64,000 nt of DNA from an uncultured Christensenellaceae bacterium. GTDB lineage: Bacteria > Bacillota > Clostridia > Christensenellales > CAG-314. Made by a program: the position numbers and the translations under genes. The stretch lies in assembly GCA_910586905.1 (NCBI GenBank), contig CAJUIV010000005.1, forward strand, positions 1 to 64,000. Direction: 5' to 3'. Below, in pieces: positions 1-8,312 of this stretch (its first letter is position 1; every line of letters begins with the position of its first letter). Below the pieces are notes generated by a model, which was not told where the DNA came from, did not search any database, and was given only the letters and a program-made list of their open reading frames with translations.

Positions 1-16
1 CGGTAAACCTCCACCG

Positions 17-43
17 AACCACCGGACTATCCGGTGGTTTTCT
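17..43 (+). terminator. Rho-independent terminator
   Basis: A 9-bp perfect stem (AACCACCGG with CCGGTGGTT) around a 5-base loop, followed by TTCTT. It probably ends a gene that lies to the left of the window. Confidence 0.7.
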
Positions 44-56
44 TGAGACAATAAAT

Positions 57-100
57 AACGGCACAGATACGGCGAAAGTTGTTTCTGTGCCGTTTTCTTA
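57..100 (+). terminator. Second hairpin terminator
   Basis: An 11-bp perfect stem (AACGGCACAGA with TCTGTGCCGTT) around a 16-base loop, followed by a T-rich tail. It lies just after the first terminator, so the two may act in tandem or mark a decayed gene boundary. Confidence 0.6.
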
Positions 101-271
101 TCTTGACAGTATCGATAGCTTTTAGACTTGGACAAAAGAATAATGATTTTGTTGCAAAATTATAGTGTTATATATGATTTAATGAATATTTGTCGGAGCC
201 CATAATAATATCTATAATGGGAGGCTGTTGCAGCGCGGATAAAACCGCCTGTAACAGCTTCTTGCATTTTC

Positions 272-535
272 GGTATTGCAATATACGAATACGACGTAAA
301 CGGAGAGCGTTGCGCCAAAAATACGGGAAGAGAAAACACAAGATACTACTTAGACGGCAACAAGATATTGGGCGAGAACAGGACGTACAAGGACGGCACT
401 TCCGAAAAAGAATTGAGATATCTCTACGATGCGGACGGACTGGTGGGATGCGAATACCGAAACCAAGATTACTTATTTGTAAGGGACGCGTTAAATAACA
501 TAATACCGACGCATTTGACGGGGTTGAAATTTTAA
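272..535 (+). pseudogene. RHS/YD-repeat protein remnant
   Basis: The frame ending at TAA 533-535 has no start codon but reads as the tail of an RHS core: YEYDVNGERC, then RYYLDGNKILGE, then LRYLYDADGLVGCEY, then DYLFVRDALNNI. These match in order the YDxNGxR, YYLDGNKILGE and YDADGLxGxxY...YxxRDAxGNI pattern of RHS repeat proteins, which are large secreted toxins or wall proteins. After NNI the frame degenerates and stops, and a +1 frame seems to continue the similarity briefly (TDAFDGVEILKNG), pointing to a frameshift. The open frame begins near 218, but homology is clear only from about 284. It is a decayed 3' fragment. The overlapping 102-codon ORF in another frame is a shadow. Confidence 0.75.
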
Positions 536-570
536 AAAACGGCATACTATTTTATGTCGTTTTTATTCTA
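535..570 (+). terminator. Hairpin terminator after RHS remnant
   Basis: A 12-bp stem with one G-U pair (535-546 with 553-564), loop of 6, followed by TTTATTCT. It begins at the stop codon of the RHS remnant and may be the surviving end of that gene. Confidence 0.6.
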
Positions 571-599
571 CGGCAAGATGTTTTTTTGCAAGACAAAGC

Positions 600-625
600 G
601 CGCAAAAGCAAATGCGCTTTTGCGC
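600..625 (-). terminator. Hairpin, possible minus-strand terminator
   Basis: A 10-bp stem GCGCAAAAGC with GCTTTTGCGC. Read on the minus strand it lies about 30 bases past the stop of the small zinc-ribbon ORF and is followed by CGCTTTGTCTT, a weak U-rich tail. Confidence 0.4.
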
Positions 626-656
626 TAAGGCGTGCGGCGTCCAGACTTAAGCCCGC

Positions 657-821
657 TTAAATATCTTCCAGATAAAGAAAGTAATAAACATACCAACTTA
701 AAATCTGTCCGCATTTCAAACACATACGTTGATAAACATACTTCAACTTATTGCGGCAGCAAGGACAAATCGGGTAAAATTTATCTCCTTCTTTAACGAT
801 GTCTACAACAAGTTCACTCAT
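657..821 (-). CDS. Small putative zinc-ribbon protein (54 aa)
   Basis: Not recognised as a named family. The 54-residue frame starts at ATG 821 and reads MSELVVDIVKEGDKF, then CPCC, then CLKCG, with an aromatic tail WYVYYFLYLEDI. The two cysteine knuckles, CPCC and CLKC, spaced about 14 residues apart, look like a small zinc ribbon. Such tiny cysteine-rich proteins are common in Clostridia. There is no clear Shine-Dalgarno upstream, only AT-rich sequence that may hold a -10 box, so expression is uncertain. A hairpin follows the stop. It could be intact or a fragment of a longer zinc-binding protein; the neighbouring RHS remnant shows that this region is decaying. Confidence 0.45.
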   Translation of the reverse strand: MSELVVDIVKEGDKFYPICPCCRNKLKYVYQRMCLKCGQILSWYVYYFLYLEDI

Positions 822-1212
822 TTTATCATATTTATATATATATTACCAATATTCTGCATTTTACGCCACGGCGTATACACCGTGTTTTTAATTAGTTGGA
901 ATATTGTCGTATATGATATATACTAAAATTCGGCGTAAAAAATATACGTGTTAATACTATTTTGTATCGAAAAACGCAAAAGAATTTCAATAAAAAACAC
1001 AACGGGGTTTTTAATTTTTCTGCGGCGATTGTTTAAGAGTTTACTATCCGCCTTTAAGATAAAAAATTTCGCAGCGCTTATTCTTAATGATAAAATCGAT
1101 TTTTTTGCCGTATAATTATATTTAACCGGACGAGAACGGCGGTAATTTTTTTTTGTAAAAAGGCGAACAAAACGGACGTAATAAAATGTTGAAAGATTAG
1201 TCTGAAAAAAAG

Positions 1213-1247
1213 AAAAAGCGCTCTTTTGTAAGAGCGCTTTTTTTTTT
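1213..1247. terminator. Bidirectional terminator
   Basis: A 13-bp stem (AAAAAGCGCTCTT with AAGAGCGCTTTTT), 4-base loop, A-run on the left and T-run on the right. It sits 17 bases past the stop of the flippase-like gene on the minus strand. Confidence 0.85.
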
Positions 1248-1263
1248 GATGAATCACAAGTAT

Positions 1264-2475
1264 TTATTTCGCTTTTGCGCGGTTGCCGCGATTGCGTTTG
1301 TTTATTTTTATCATTTGTACGATAGTCATAACAAGACCGATCAAAATGTAGCTGTAGTATGATAAAAATCTCCAGCTGAATACCGTCCAAAACAGTATGC
1401 CTTCGGCAACGCTGGTTAGCGTAAGCATAAACGCGTTTTCCATCGCTCCGGAGTTTCCCGGCGTAGGTATTATAGTTACGCTCATAGAAACGTACACGTT
1501 CAGCGTCATAATCGCAAGCATCAAATCGAAACTTGGCGTTACCGAATTTCCCGCCATCGCCAAAACAACCAAATAGGGCAGCGTCATCGTAAGCAGCGTT
1601 TCGCCTATACAAAGCAGTATCAGCACGAACGAGTAAAGCGGCTTGCGCACCATACTTACGAATGCGGAGATAAACTCGTTGACTATTCGTTTGGCTTTTT
1701 CCAGCGTAGCTTCCTTGTCTTTTACGATTTTAAGTTTGCTTCCTATATTTAAAACTCCGCGCACAAGCGCGCCGGTCATTTTGGGAAAGACTACGAACGA
1801 TAGTATCAAAAGAGGTAAAAAACAATTTATGGCAAATCCTATCCATCCGCCTACGACGAAAACTTGTCTTTGTACCCAGTCTGCCACGTATGTGTCCAGC
1901 GCGCCGCGGTTAAACGCCATAAGACAGCAGCAAATGGTCAGCCACATACTTATGTTGTAAGCGAATTTTATAAAAATAACTCCCGAACTTTCGCCGCCGC
2001 TAAGACCTTTACGGTGAAGATAGTATATTTGCATAGGCTGTCCGCCGGACGCGAAAGGAGTTATCGCGTCGTAGTACTTGCCTAGCAGCCCCGCTTTTAG
2101 CGCTACCGGATAGCGAGCTTTGGAAGTGGTGGCTTTCATTATTACAAAATACTTCATCGAATCCAAAAATATCGCTCCCAGTAAAGTTACGATAGCAAGC
2201 AAAAGATATTTTACGTTTAAGTTCCGCATAACCTCGGCGAAAGATTTTTCGTCGCCTCCCGAAGCGGTGCGGGAAAGCTGGTACATTAAAAATAAACTGA
2301 GCGCTATGGCTATTACGCAAAAAATATCTATCCAGACGTGAGATTTTTTGCGCGGATTTTCGACTTCGGCCGTTTGCGGAGCGTGAGAACTCGGTTCGGA
2401 CGTTTCCGTTTGAGCGGAATCCGCAACGACTTCTTCGTTTTTAACATTTATTTCGATGCGTTCTTTTTCGTCCAT
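1264..2475 (-). CDS. Flippase-like membrane protein, LPG-synthase TM / UPF0104 family
   Basis: A 403-residue polytopic membrane protein of the lysylphosphatidylglycerol-synthase transmembrane (UPF0104) type. Family members include the flippase half of MprF and stand-alone transporters thought to move lipids or glycolipids; the substrate here is unknown. A charged, Ser/Pro-rich N-terminal tail of about 45 residues precedes the first membrane segment (WIDIFCVIAIALSLFLM). The family-typical GLLGKYYDAITPFASGGQP stretch follows near residue 130, and IIPTPGNSGAMENAF lies near residue 335. There are roughly seven to eight hydrophobic segments and a basic C-terminus. I start at ATG 2475, five bases after GGAGG; an in-frame TTG four codons earlier would lie inside that site. 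Monocistronic, with a terminator behind it. Confidence 0.85.
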   Translation of the reverse strand: MDEKERIEINVKNEEVVADSAQTETSEPSSHAPQTAEVENPRKKSHVWIDIFCVIAIALSLFLMYQLSRTASGGDEKSFAEVMRNLNVKYLLLAIVTLLGAIFLDSMKYFVIMKATTSKARYPVALKAGLLGKYYDAITPFASGGQPMQIYYLHRKGLSGGESSGVIFIKFAYNISMWLTICCCLMAFNRGALDTYVADWVQRQVFVVGGWIGFAINCFLPLLILSFVVFPKMTGALVRGVLNIGSKLKIVKDKEATLEKAKRIVNEFISAFVSMVRKPLYSFVLILLCIGETLLTMTLPYLVVLAMAGNSVTPSFDLMLAIMTLNVYVSMSVTIIPTPGNSGAMENAFMLTLTSVAEGILFWTVFSWRFLSYYSYILIGLVMTIVQMIKINKRNRGNRAKAK

Positions 2476-2721
2476 TAGCTCCTCCAAGCGTTTTACGTGG
2501 TGATAGAAAAAAGAGTATACCTTTAAAAATTATATCATATCGCAATCGGCTTTGCAACACTACGTAACTAAATTGACGTTTTGTCCGTAAAAAACAGCCG
2601 TTAATCCATTTGAATTTTGACAATTTAAAACATAAATATAACAAAAATTTTAAGTTGTTCAAATTCGCGCTTTTTAAAGTATAAAAAAATGAAAAAATTG
2701 TAAAAATTATAAAAAAACCCG

Positions 2722-2749
2722 TTGACAAATCTATAATAAGTGGTATAAT
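2722..2749 (+). promoter_or_regulatory. Sigma-A promoter of hsp20
   Basis: TTGACA (2722-2727), 16-base spacer, TATAAT (2744-2749). The CIRCE operator begins two bases downstream, so transcription would start inside it. Confidence 0.85.
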
Positions 2750-2750
2750 A

Positions 2751-2777
2751 TTAGCAGACAAAGCAAAAGAGTGCTAA
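2751..2777 (+). promoter_or_regulatory. CIRCE operator (HrcA binding site)
   Basis: TTAGCAGAC, nine bases, GAGTGCTAA. The right arm matches the CIRCE consensus perfectly, the left arm in 7 of 9 positions, with the canonical 9-base spacer. It overlaps the expected transcription start, as at HrcA-repressed groE and dnaK operons. This predicts heat-inducible Hsp20 through HrcA; hrcA is not in the window. Confidence 0.88.
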
Positions 2778-2857
2778 CAAAATATTGACAAGACTGCTAA
2801 GAAACGTAACGCCTCGGCTTTATCTTTAATATACTAAAATGTAAGGAGAATTAAATT

Positions 2858-3259
2858 ATGAAAAATTATATTACGCACAGAACCAACGACTTGCTCGACG
2901 ACGCTTTCGACAGCTTTTTCCGTCCTTTTTACGTAGATCAGGAAAGTTCTTTTATGAAGACCGATATTAAGGAAACCGAAAAAGAATACGCTCTCGACGT
3001 TGAAATGCCCGGTTTCGAAAAGAAAGACATCGCGCTGAATTTCGAAAACGGATACTTGACGATTTCCGCCAAAAAGGAGGCTTCCGAGGACAGCGCGCGT
3101 TATATTCGCAAAGAGCGCGCCATGAGCTGTTCGCGTAGTTTTTATATGGGCGACGTAGACGAAAAGCAAATCAAAGCAAAATACGAAAACGGCGTTTTGC
3201 TTGTAACCGTTCCCAAAGAAAGAAAGGAAGAATCCAAGCACGCAATCAGTATCGATTAA
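2858..3259 (+). CDS. Hsp20 / alpha-crystallin small heat-shock protein
   Basis: A 133-residue small heat-shock chaperone, an ATP-independent holdase in the cytoplasm. After a short N-terminal arm (NDLLDDAFDSFFRPFY) comes the alpha-crystallin domain, residues about 32-125, with DIKETEKEYALDVEMPGF, FENGYLTISAKK and the conserved A-x-x-x-N-G-V-L motif as AKYENGVLLVTVPK. The C-terminus ends AISID, an IxI-type motif that docks in neighbouring subunits. Start ATG 2858 lies eight bases after TAAGGAG. The gene is alone between its own promoter plus CIRCE and a terminator. The HrcA-type control of a small heat-shock gene is noteworthy, since many Bacillota put hsp20 under other regulators. Confidence 0.95.
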   Translation: MKNYITHRTNDLLDDAFDSFFRPFYVDQESSFMKTDIKETEKEYALDVEMPGFEKKDIALNFENGYLTISAKKEASEDSARYIRKERAMSCSRSFYMGDVDEKQIKAKYENGVLLVTVPKERKEESKHAISID

Positions 3260-3282
3260 CGGCGGCATATATTAGGTTGTTT

Positions 3283-3320
3283 AAAAGTCCCTTGATTAAA
3301 TTTCGAGGGACTTTTGTTGT
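3283..3320 (+). terminator. Terminator of hsp20
   Basis: A 10-bp perfect stem AAAAGTCCCT with AGGGACTTTT, then TGTTGT. It closes the single-gene heat-shock unit. Confidence 0.8.
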
Positions 3321-3349
3321 AAAAAACCGCAGTAAACCCTTTGCTCATA

Positions 3350-3378
3350 TTGTCAAATCGAAACGTTTTAGGTATAAT
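3350..3378 (+). promoter_or_regulatory. Promoter of RND transporter gene
   Basis: TTGTCA (3350-3355), 17-base spacer, TATAAT (3373-3378), about 50 bases before the start codon. Confidence 0.75.
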
Positions 3379-3430
3379 TAACGTATATAAGTAAAAACGC
3401 TTTAATTGTTTAACTGCGCGGAGGTATGTT

Positions 3431-6400
3431 ATGAAATCGTTGATAAAAACTTCTATAAAACGCCCTGTAACTATTTGCGTGTTGGTAGTTATACTTTTGT
3501 CCGTAGGCGTCTTAGCTACGTTGGATATGTCGACGAATTTACTTCCCGATATAAAGATGCCGATGATGGGTATAACCGTAATATATCCCGGAGCGGGGGC
3601 GCAGAGCGTGGAGAACGGAGTTACGGCTCCTCTTGAAAACGCTTTGCAAACGATTCCGGGTATCGTCGAACTGGAAACGCGTTCTTACGATAACGTTTCC
3701 GTTTCTATTCTCACGTTCGAATACGGCGTCGATTTAGACAAAAAGATAGACGCTATAGAGGATACTTTTAAAACGGTTACGTTTCCTCAGGGCTGCGGAG
3801 AACCGTCTTTCGTAAAAATCGATATGAACGGCACGGCGGCTGCGACAGTAGCCATATATAACGATAACAACGATTTGGACGTATTGGCTAGGGACGCCAA
3901 AGTCTTAACGGAAAAATTGCGCGCGATAGAGGGCGTAGGCTCGGTCAACGCTTTGGGAAGCCCCGAAAAACAAATTCAAATTACCGCTCTCGAGGGGCTT
4001 GATATAACCGCTTTGGCTATCGTACAGGCTCTATCTAAGGAAAATTTGGATTTACCTTTGGGTACCGTTTTACAAGACGGTTCGGTCGTTTCGATACGCA
4101 ACGCCTCCGACGCTAAAAGCGTGTTGGAAATCATGCGGCTGCCCGTCGTTATGGATTTGGGCGCGAGCGCTATATCTTCTCTTGCGGCTATGCAAACTGC
4201 TGTAAAAACGTATGCGAATTGTACGCTCGGCGAATTTAACGACTACGTTAAAAAAGCGTTGGATGCAAAAAAAGTTATCGACGAAACGGACGGTAAAACT
4301 TACGAAGAGCTTGCGGAACGTCAAAACGCTTTGTCGGGCGTAAAATCTTTGATGACGTTGGTGCGGGAAAACAGCAGTCAAAGTCTGCGTCTTATGTGGC
4401 ATACGATTGACGTTAATTTGGTTAAAAACGACCAGTTTACGAGTATGGACGACGACGATTTGCGTGAACTTTCCGAGCAAACTGATATGTCGTACGATTT
4501 GCTTAAATGGGTTCAAAGCGGGGCAAAGGACGGAACGCTCAAAGAAAATTGGGATAAGCTCGTTGCGTTTAGGAATATTTTCCCCGTTGCGGATACTAAC
4601 GGCGACGGAAATTTGACTGGCGACGATATTTCGTATCGGGAATTTGCGATGCTGTTTCAAGACGGGGGAACAGTCGAAGCAGAAGTGGAAATAAAGGACG
4701 AACAGGGTAACGTAATATCCGCTGAAATTCGGCAACAATCGTTTGAAGGTTTGGATTTGCTGCATTCTCAAAGCAAACACGAATCCTGCGTTACGTCGGG
4801 AGAGAATGCTTGTACGCGAAAAACTTTCGACGAAGAGCAAGCGGCGGACGTTTGTAAATTTGCGGATTCGGTAAATACCGTCGCTTATCAAAATATTGTG
4901 AATACCGTTAAAGAAGCGGAGGATAAAATAGCAAACGGAGAGGATGTTCCGTCGCCCGTTATTTCCGACGAGCAATACGCTGCCTTATTCGTAAATTCTA
5001 CGCAGGGCAACGATTTCGCCGCGTTGATGTCGCCGCAGATTATTCGTATTATAAGATTGCCGAATTTCAACGAAGACATTAAAAACGACGGCGGCGTGAT
5101 AATCAAAGAGAGCATTGTACGCGTGCTGACGGAAACAAAACTCAAGCATGTCGAGGCCGAGAATCCCGACGATACTACGGCGGACCGCAGAGCTGTTTAC
5201 AAAAACGGAAAAGCCGTGATAAAAAACGGCGATAATAGAATCGTAGTTAAAATAGGCGATAAAGAGTACTTTGTAAACGGTTTCGGCAGACTTATCGATG
5301 GCGACAAGAAGCTGATTGACGACGACGGAAATTTACTTGTTTTGACGGACGGTCAAGCGGCGGATAACTACTATTCTTACGGTCTTTACACCGTTTTCAG
5401 CGATGCGGAACTGCTTGACTTGTATGACAGCCTCGATTTGGGCGATACGGATTTGGGAATATCTTTAACGCCGGATACTGTTCGTTTTATGCGTATATGC
5501 GAGTTTACTCAAAACGCCGAAAGGCTTGTCGTACCCGCGGCATACGTCGGAAAAGTAGAACAGAAAACGACGCATCAAGCCTACGCAGAATATAACGGCA
5601 AATTGTCCGTAACTATAGAGGTTTACGCGGTTACGGGAGCGAATACCGCAAAGGTCGTTAACGACATAAAAAAAGTGATGTCCGGAGTAGACGTTCAAGG
5701 AAGCGTAACTTTGCTTGACGATAAAGCGGAATTTATCAACGACAGTATATCTAACGTGCTTTCGTCCATTATAATCGGCGGCGTTTTGGCGATATTGGTA
5801 ATTTACCTGTTTGTCGGCAAAATCGGCTCGTCTTTGGTTGTGTCGGTAACGATGCCTCTTTCGGTGCTGGTAGCTCTTTTGGGACTTTGGGCTATGAACA
5901 TTTCGCTTAATTTGGTGTCTTTGGGCGGTCTTGCCGTCGGTATAGGTATGTTGGTCGATAACAGTATCGTGGTGTTAGAGAGCATAACAAAATGCCGCGA
6001 TAGGGGCGAAAGCGTTTTCGATAGCTGTTTGAACGGTACGCGGGAAGTCGCCGGGTCGCTGCTTGCTTCCACCCTTACGAATATTTGCGTGTTTTTCCCC
6101 ATATTGTTCGCAAAAGGTTTAACGCGCGAAATATTTTACGATTTGGTTTGGGCGGTAATGTTTTCAATCGTAATGTCTCTGTTCGTAGCTCTAACGGTTA
6201 TTCCCGCTTTGTATCATTTGATATACAGCCGCTCGCCGCGTCCGCGTTACAAAAAAGATAAGCAAGGACGTAAAATTCTTGTCGGTACGTTCGAAGAAAA
6301 CGAACCTCGCAGCTCAAGCAAGGCGCTGTACGACGAAACTACTGCAATCGTAAACGAAATCGAACCCGACGCACAGAAAGACAATACGCAGGTTTTAACG

Positions 6401-8161
6401 GATAAAAAAGTAAAGAACAAAAAGAGCGTGAAGAATAAACCGAGCGTAGATAAAGCGGCAAGAAAACGCAACGTTTTGTACCGAATGGAAAACGGTTACG
6501 GTAAATTGCTTTCGTTAGCGCTTGCCAAACGGGTTTGGGTTTGCGTTATTGCGTTAGTGGTTTTTGCAGGAAGCGTAGGTTTGGTATTCACTACGGGTAC
6601 GGACTTTATTCCCAGCGTTGATAAAGGTATAATAGAAATCAATTTGCGTTTCGACGGAGCGGCAACCCTTGAGGACGTTAACGGCGTTACTAAGCAAGCG
6701 GTCGATTTGGTACGTTCCGAATACGGCGAAAAAATAGATTATACTTCTTATACGGTGGGCAAGCAAGGTATGCTTCCTATGAATATAACGGGAGTTGTCC
6801 GTATACATATAGACAACAAAAAGCTTAAAACCGGCGAAACGGTAAACGATATACGCCGGCTGCTTGTCGATAGCAAATTAAACGCTAAAAATATAAGCGT
6901 TTCCGAAATCGACGGCGTAGTGGCAGAGCTAACCGGCGAAATGGCAGGGCAATCCGTTACTTTAATCGGAGACGATATAGATACTCTTGCAAAAGTCGCC
7001 GAAGCGGTTGCCGTAAAGTTACAAGACGTAAAAGGTATACAGTCAGTTACGGATAATACTCCTAAACTAAGTAAACAGTATTCGTTTGTTTTCGATAAAG
7101 AAAAATGCGCGCAAAACAACGTAGATTATCAAAACGCGGTATTGCTTCTTCGCGTCGGTATGTCGGGATACGCAGGAGCGAACGTCGAAATCGACGGAGA
7201 AAAACAGGACGTAAACGTTCGGTTCGCCGACGCAACCAAGGACGATTTAAACGCGTTATTGGACGTTATCGTAGGCTTTAACGGCGACGGCGCGATAAAA
7301 ATCAAAGACGTTTTACGGCAAAACGAAGACGGTAGTTATTATTCGACGGAGTCGGTAACTACGGTGGTGAATAAAAAGGGCGGTAAATTCGTTACTACCG
7401 TAGACGTCGAAAGCTACGGGTTGGATATGGGAACCGTCAACAAAAGTATCAACGAAGCCGTCGCTGACGTTTTGTCTAATCCCGAGTATTCCGGCGTTTC
7501 GTTCGAGGAAGGCGGCGTATCGTACTATCTTACTGACGCGATGAACGGACTTGTCGTTTCTCTTATAGCGGCATTTTTGTTGCTGTACGGTGTGATGGCT
7601 TGTCAGTTCGAGTCGCTTGTAAAACCGTTTATCGTTATAATGTCCATACCTTTCAGTTTCACGGGCGGATTTTTAGCGTTAGTTATAACGGGAACTACGT
7701 TGAACGTCGTTTCGTTCGTAGGTATCATAATGCTTATGGGCGTTATCGTTAACGGAGCGATAGTAATGATTGATAAAATAGACCAACTGATAAAACAAGG
7801 CGCTGACCCTCGCGAAGCCGTCGTCGAAGGCTGTAAGTCGCGTTTGCGTCCTATTCTTATGACAACTCTCACCACGATTTTGGCTTTACTGCCGCTTGCG
7901 ATAGGAATAGGCAGAGGAAGCGAACTTATGCAGCCTATGGGCATAGTCGTTCTCGGCGGTTTGCTTCTCGGTACGTTGGTAACTTTGGTACTTATACCTT
8001 GTTTTTATTGTATCGTCAAAAAGATTAAGTTCGTTTCTCCTTCAAAACAAGTGGGCGAAAAATCGGACGGTTCAAACGGCAATCAAAACGATGTTTTGCA
8101 AAACGAACAAAACGTCCGAACCAGCGAAGAAACTTTGCCTGAAACTTCAAAGTTGAGTTGA
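3431..8161 (+). CDS. RND-family efflux transporter with large external insertion
   Basis: A 1576-residue AcrB/SwrC-type RND permease, a proton-driven exporter. It starts with TM1 after MKSLIKTSIKRPVTIC and has the porter signature near DMSTNLLPDIKMP. The first membrane bundle begins near residue 775 and includes GLAVGIGMLVDNSIVVLES, with the proton-relay Asp. A second TM1-like segment lies near 1035, and the second bundle near 1375-1540 contains GVIVNGAIVMID. Single-membrane relatives are about 1050 residues; the extra length is a roughly 440-residue insertion in the first external loop. That insertion holds an EF-hand-like loop, DTNGDGNLTGDD at about 388-399. A charged cytoplasmic linker at 935-1015 joins the halves. 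GGAGG precedes ATG 3431. No membrane-fusion partner is adjacent. The substrate is unknown. Confidence 0.9.
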   Translation: MKSLIKTSIKRPVTICVLVVILLSVGVLATLDMSTNLLPDIKMPMMGITVIYPGAGAQSVENGVTAPLENALQTIPGIVELETRSYDNVSVSILTFEYGVDLDKKIDAIEDTFKTVTFPQGCGEPSFVKIDMNGTAAATVAIYNDNNDLDVLARDAKVLTEKLRAIEGVGSVNALGSPEKQIQITALEGLDITALAIVQALSKENLDLPLGTVLQDGSVVSIRNASDAKSVLEIMRLPVVMDLGASAISSLAAMQTAVKTYANCTLGEFNDYVKKALDAKKVIDETDGKTYEELAERQNALSGVKSLMTLVRENSSQSLRLMWHTIDVNLVKNDQFTSMDDDDLRELSEQTDMSYDLLKWVQSGAKDGTLKENWDKLVAFRNIFPVADTNGDGNLTGDDISYREFAMLFQDGGTVEAEVEIKDEQGNVISAEIRQQSFEGLDLLHSQSKHESCVTSGENACTRKTFDEEQAADVCKFADSVNTVAYQNIVNTVKEAEDKIANGEDVPSPVISDEQYAALFVNSTQGNDFAALMSPQIIRIIRLPNFNEDIKNDGGVIIKESIVRVLTETKLKHVEAENPDDTTADRRAVYKNGKAVIKNGDNRIVVKIGDKEYFVNGFGRLIDGDKKLIDDDGNLLVLTDGQAADNYYSYGLYTVFSDAELLDLYDSLDLGDTDLGISLTPDTVRFMRICEFTQNAERLVVPAAYVGKVEQKTTHQAYAEYNGKLSVTIEVYAVTGANTAKVVNDIKKVMSGVDVQGSVTLLDDKAEFINDSISNVLSSIIIGGVLAILVIYLFVGKIGSSLVVSVTMPLSVLVALLGLWAMNISLNLVSLGGLAVGIGMLVDNSIVVLESITKCRDRGESVFDSCLNGTREVAGSLLASTLTNICVFFPILFAKGLTREIFYDLVWAVMFSIVMSLFVALTVIPALYHLIYSRSPRPRYKKDKQGRKILVGTFEENEPRSSSKALYDETTAIVNEIEPDAQKDNTQVLTDKKVKNKKSVKNKPSVDKAARKRNVLYRMENGYGKLLSLALAKRVWVCVIALVVFAGSVGLVFTTGTDFIPSVDKGIIEINLRFDGAATLEDVNGVTKQAVDLVRSEYGEKIDYTSYTVGKQGMLPMNITGVVRIHIDNKKLKTGETVNDIRRLLVDSKLNAKNISVSEIDGVVAELTGEMAGQSVTLIGDDIDTLAKVAEAVAVKLQDVKGIQSVTDNTPKLSKQYSFVFDKEKCAQNNVDYQNAVLLLRVGMSGYAGANVEIDGEKQDVNVRFADATKDDLNALLDVIVGFNGDGAIKIKDVLRQNEDGSYYSTESVTTVVNKKGGKFVTTVDVESYGLDMGTVNKSINEAVADVLSNPEYSGVSFEEGGVSYYLTDAMNGLVVSLIAAFLLLYGVMACQFESLVKPFIVIMSIPFSFTGGFLALVITGTTLNVVSFVGIIMLMGVIVNGAIVMIDKIDQLIKQGADPREAVVEGCKSRLRPILMTTLTTILALLPLAIGIGRGSELMQPMGIVVLGGLLLGTLVTLVLIPCFYCIVKKIKFVSPSKQVGEKSDGSNGNQNDVLQNEQNVRTSEETLPETSKLS

Positions 8162-8169
8162 CGTCGTTT

Positions 8170-8208
8170 TCAACGGCTTCCGAATCTTATTTCGGCAGCC
8201 GTTTATTA
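8170..8208 (+). terminator. Terminator after RND gene
   Basis: Stem AACGGCT with AGCCGTT, extended internally by CCGAA with TTCGG after a small bulge, then TTATTATA. Confidence 0.6.
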
Positions 8209-8246
8209 TAAAACGAAAACGTATTTGTCTTAAAATAAAAAATGTA

Positions 8247-8275
8247 TTGTAAATATTACAAATATATAGTATACT
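8247..8275 (+). promoter_or_regulatory. Promoter of GH13 gene
   Basis: TTGTAA (8247-8252), 17-base spacer, TATACT (8270-8275), 37 bases before the start codon. Confidence 0.65.
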
Positions 8276-8312
8276 TAATGCAAATAAGTTAAGTTACAAT
8301 GGGAGAGTCCAT

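Noticed and set aside
190..498. A 102-codon plus-strand frame and its antisense partner (168-545)
   Set aside because: Both are shadows of the RHS remnant frame, which has the real motifs; these two show no family likeness.
923..1612. A 229-codon minus-strand frame
   Set aside because: It overlaps the start of the flippase-like gene in another frame and has low-complexity, non-protein-like composition.
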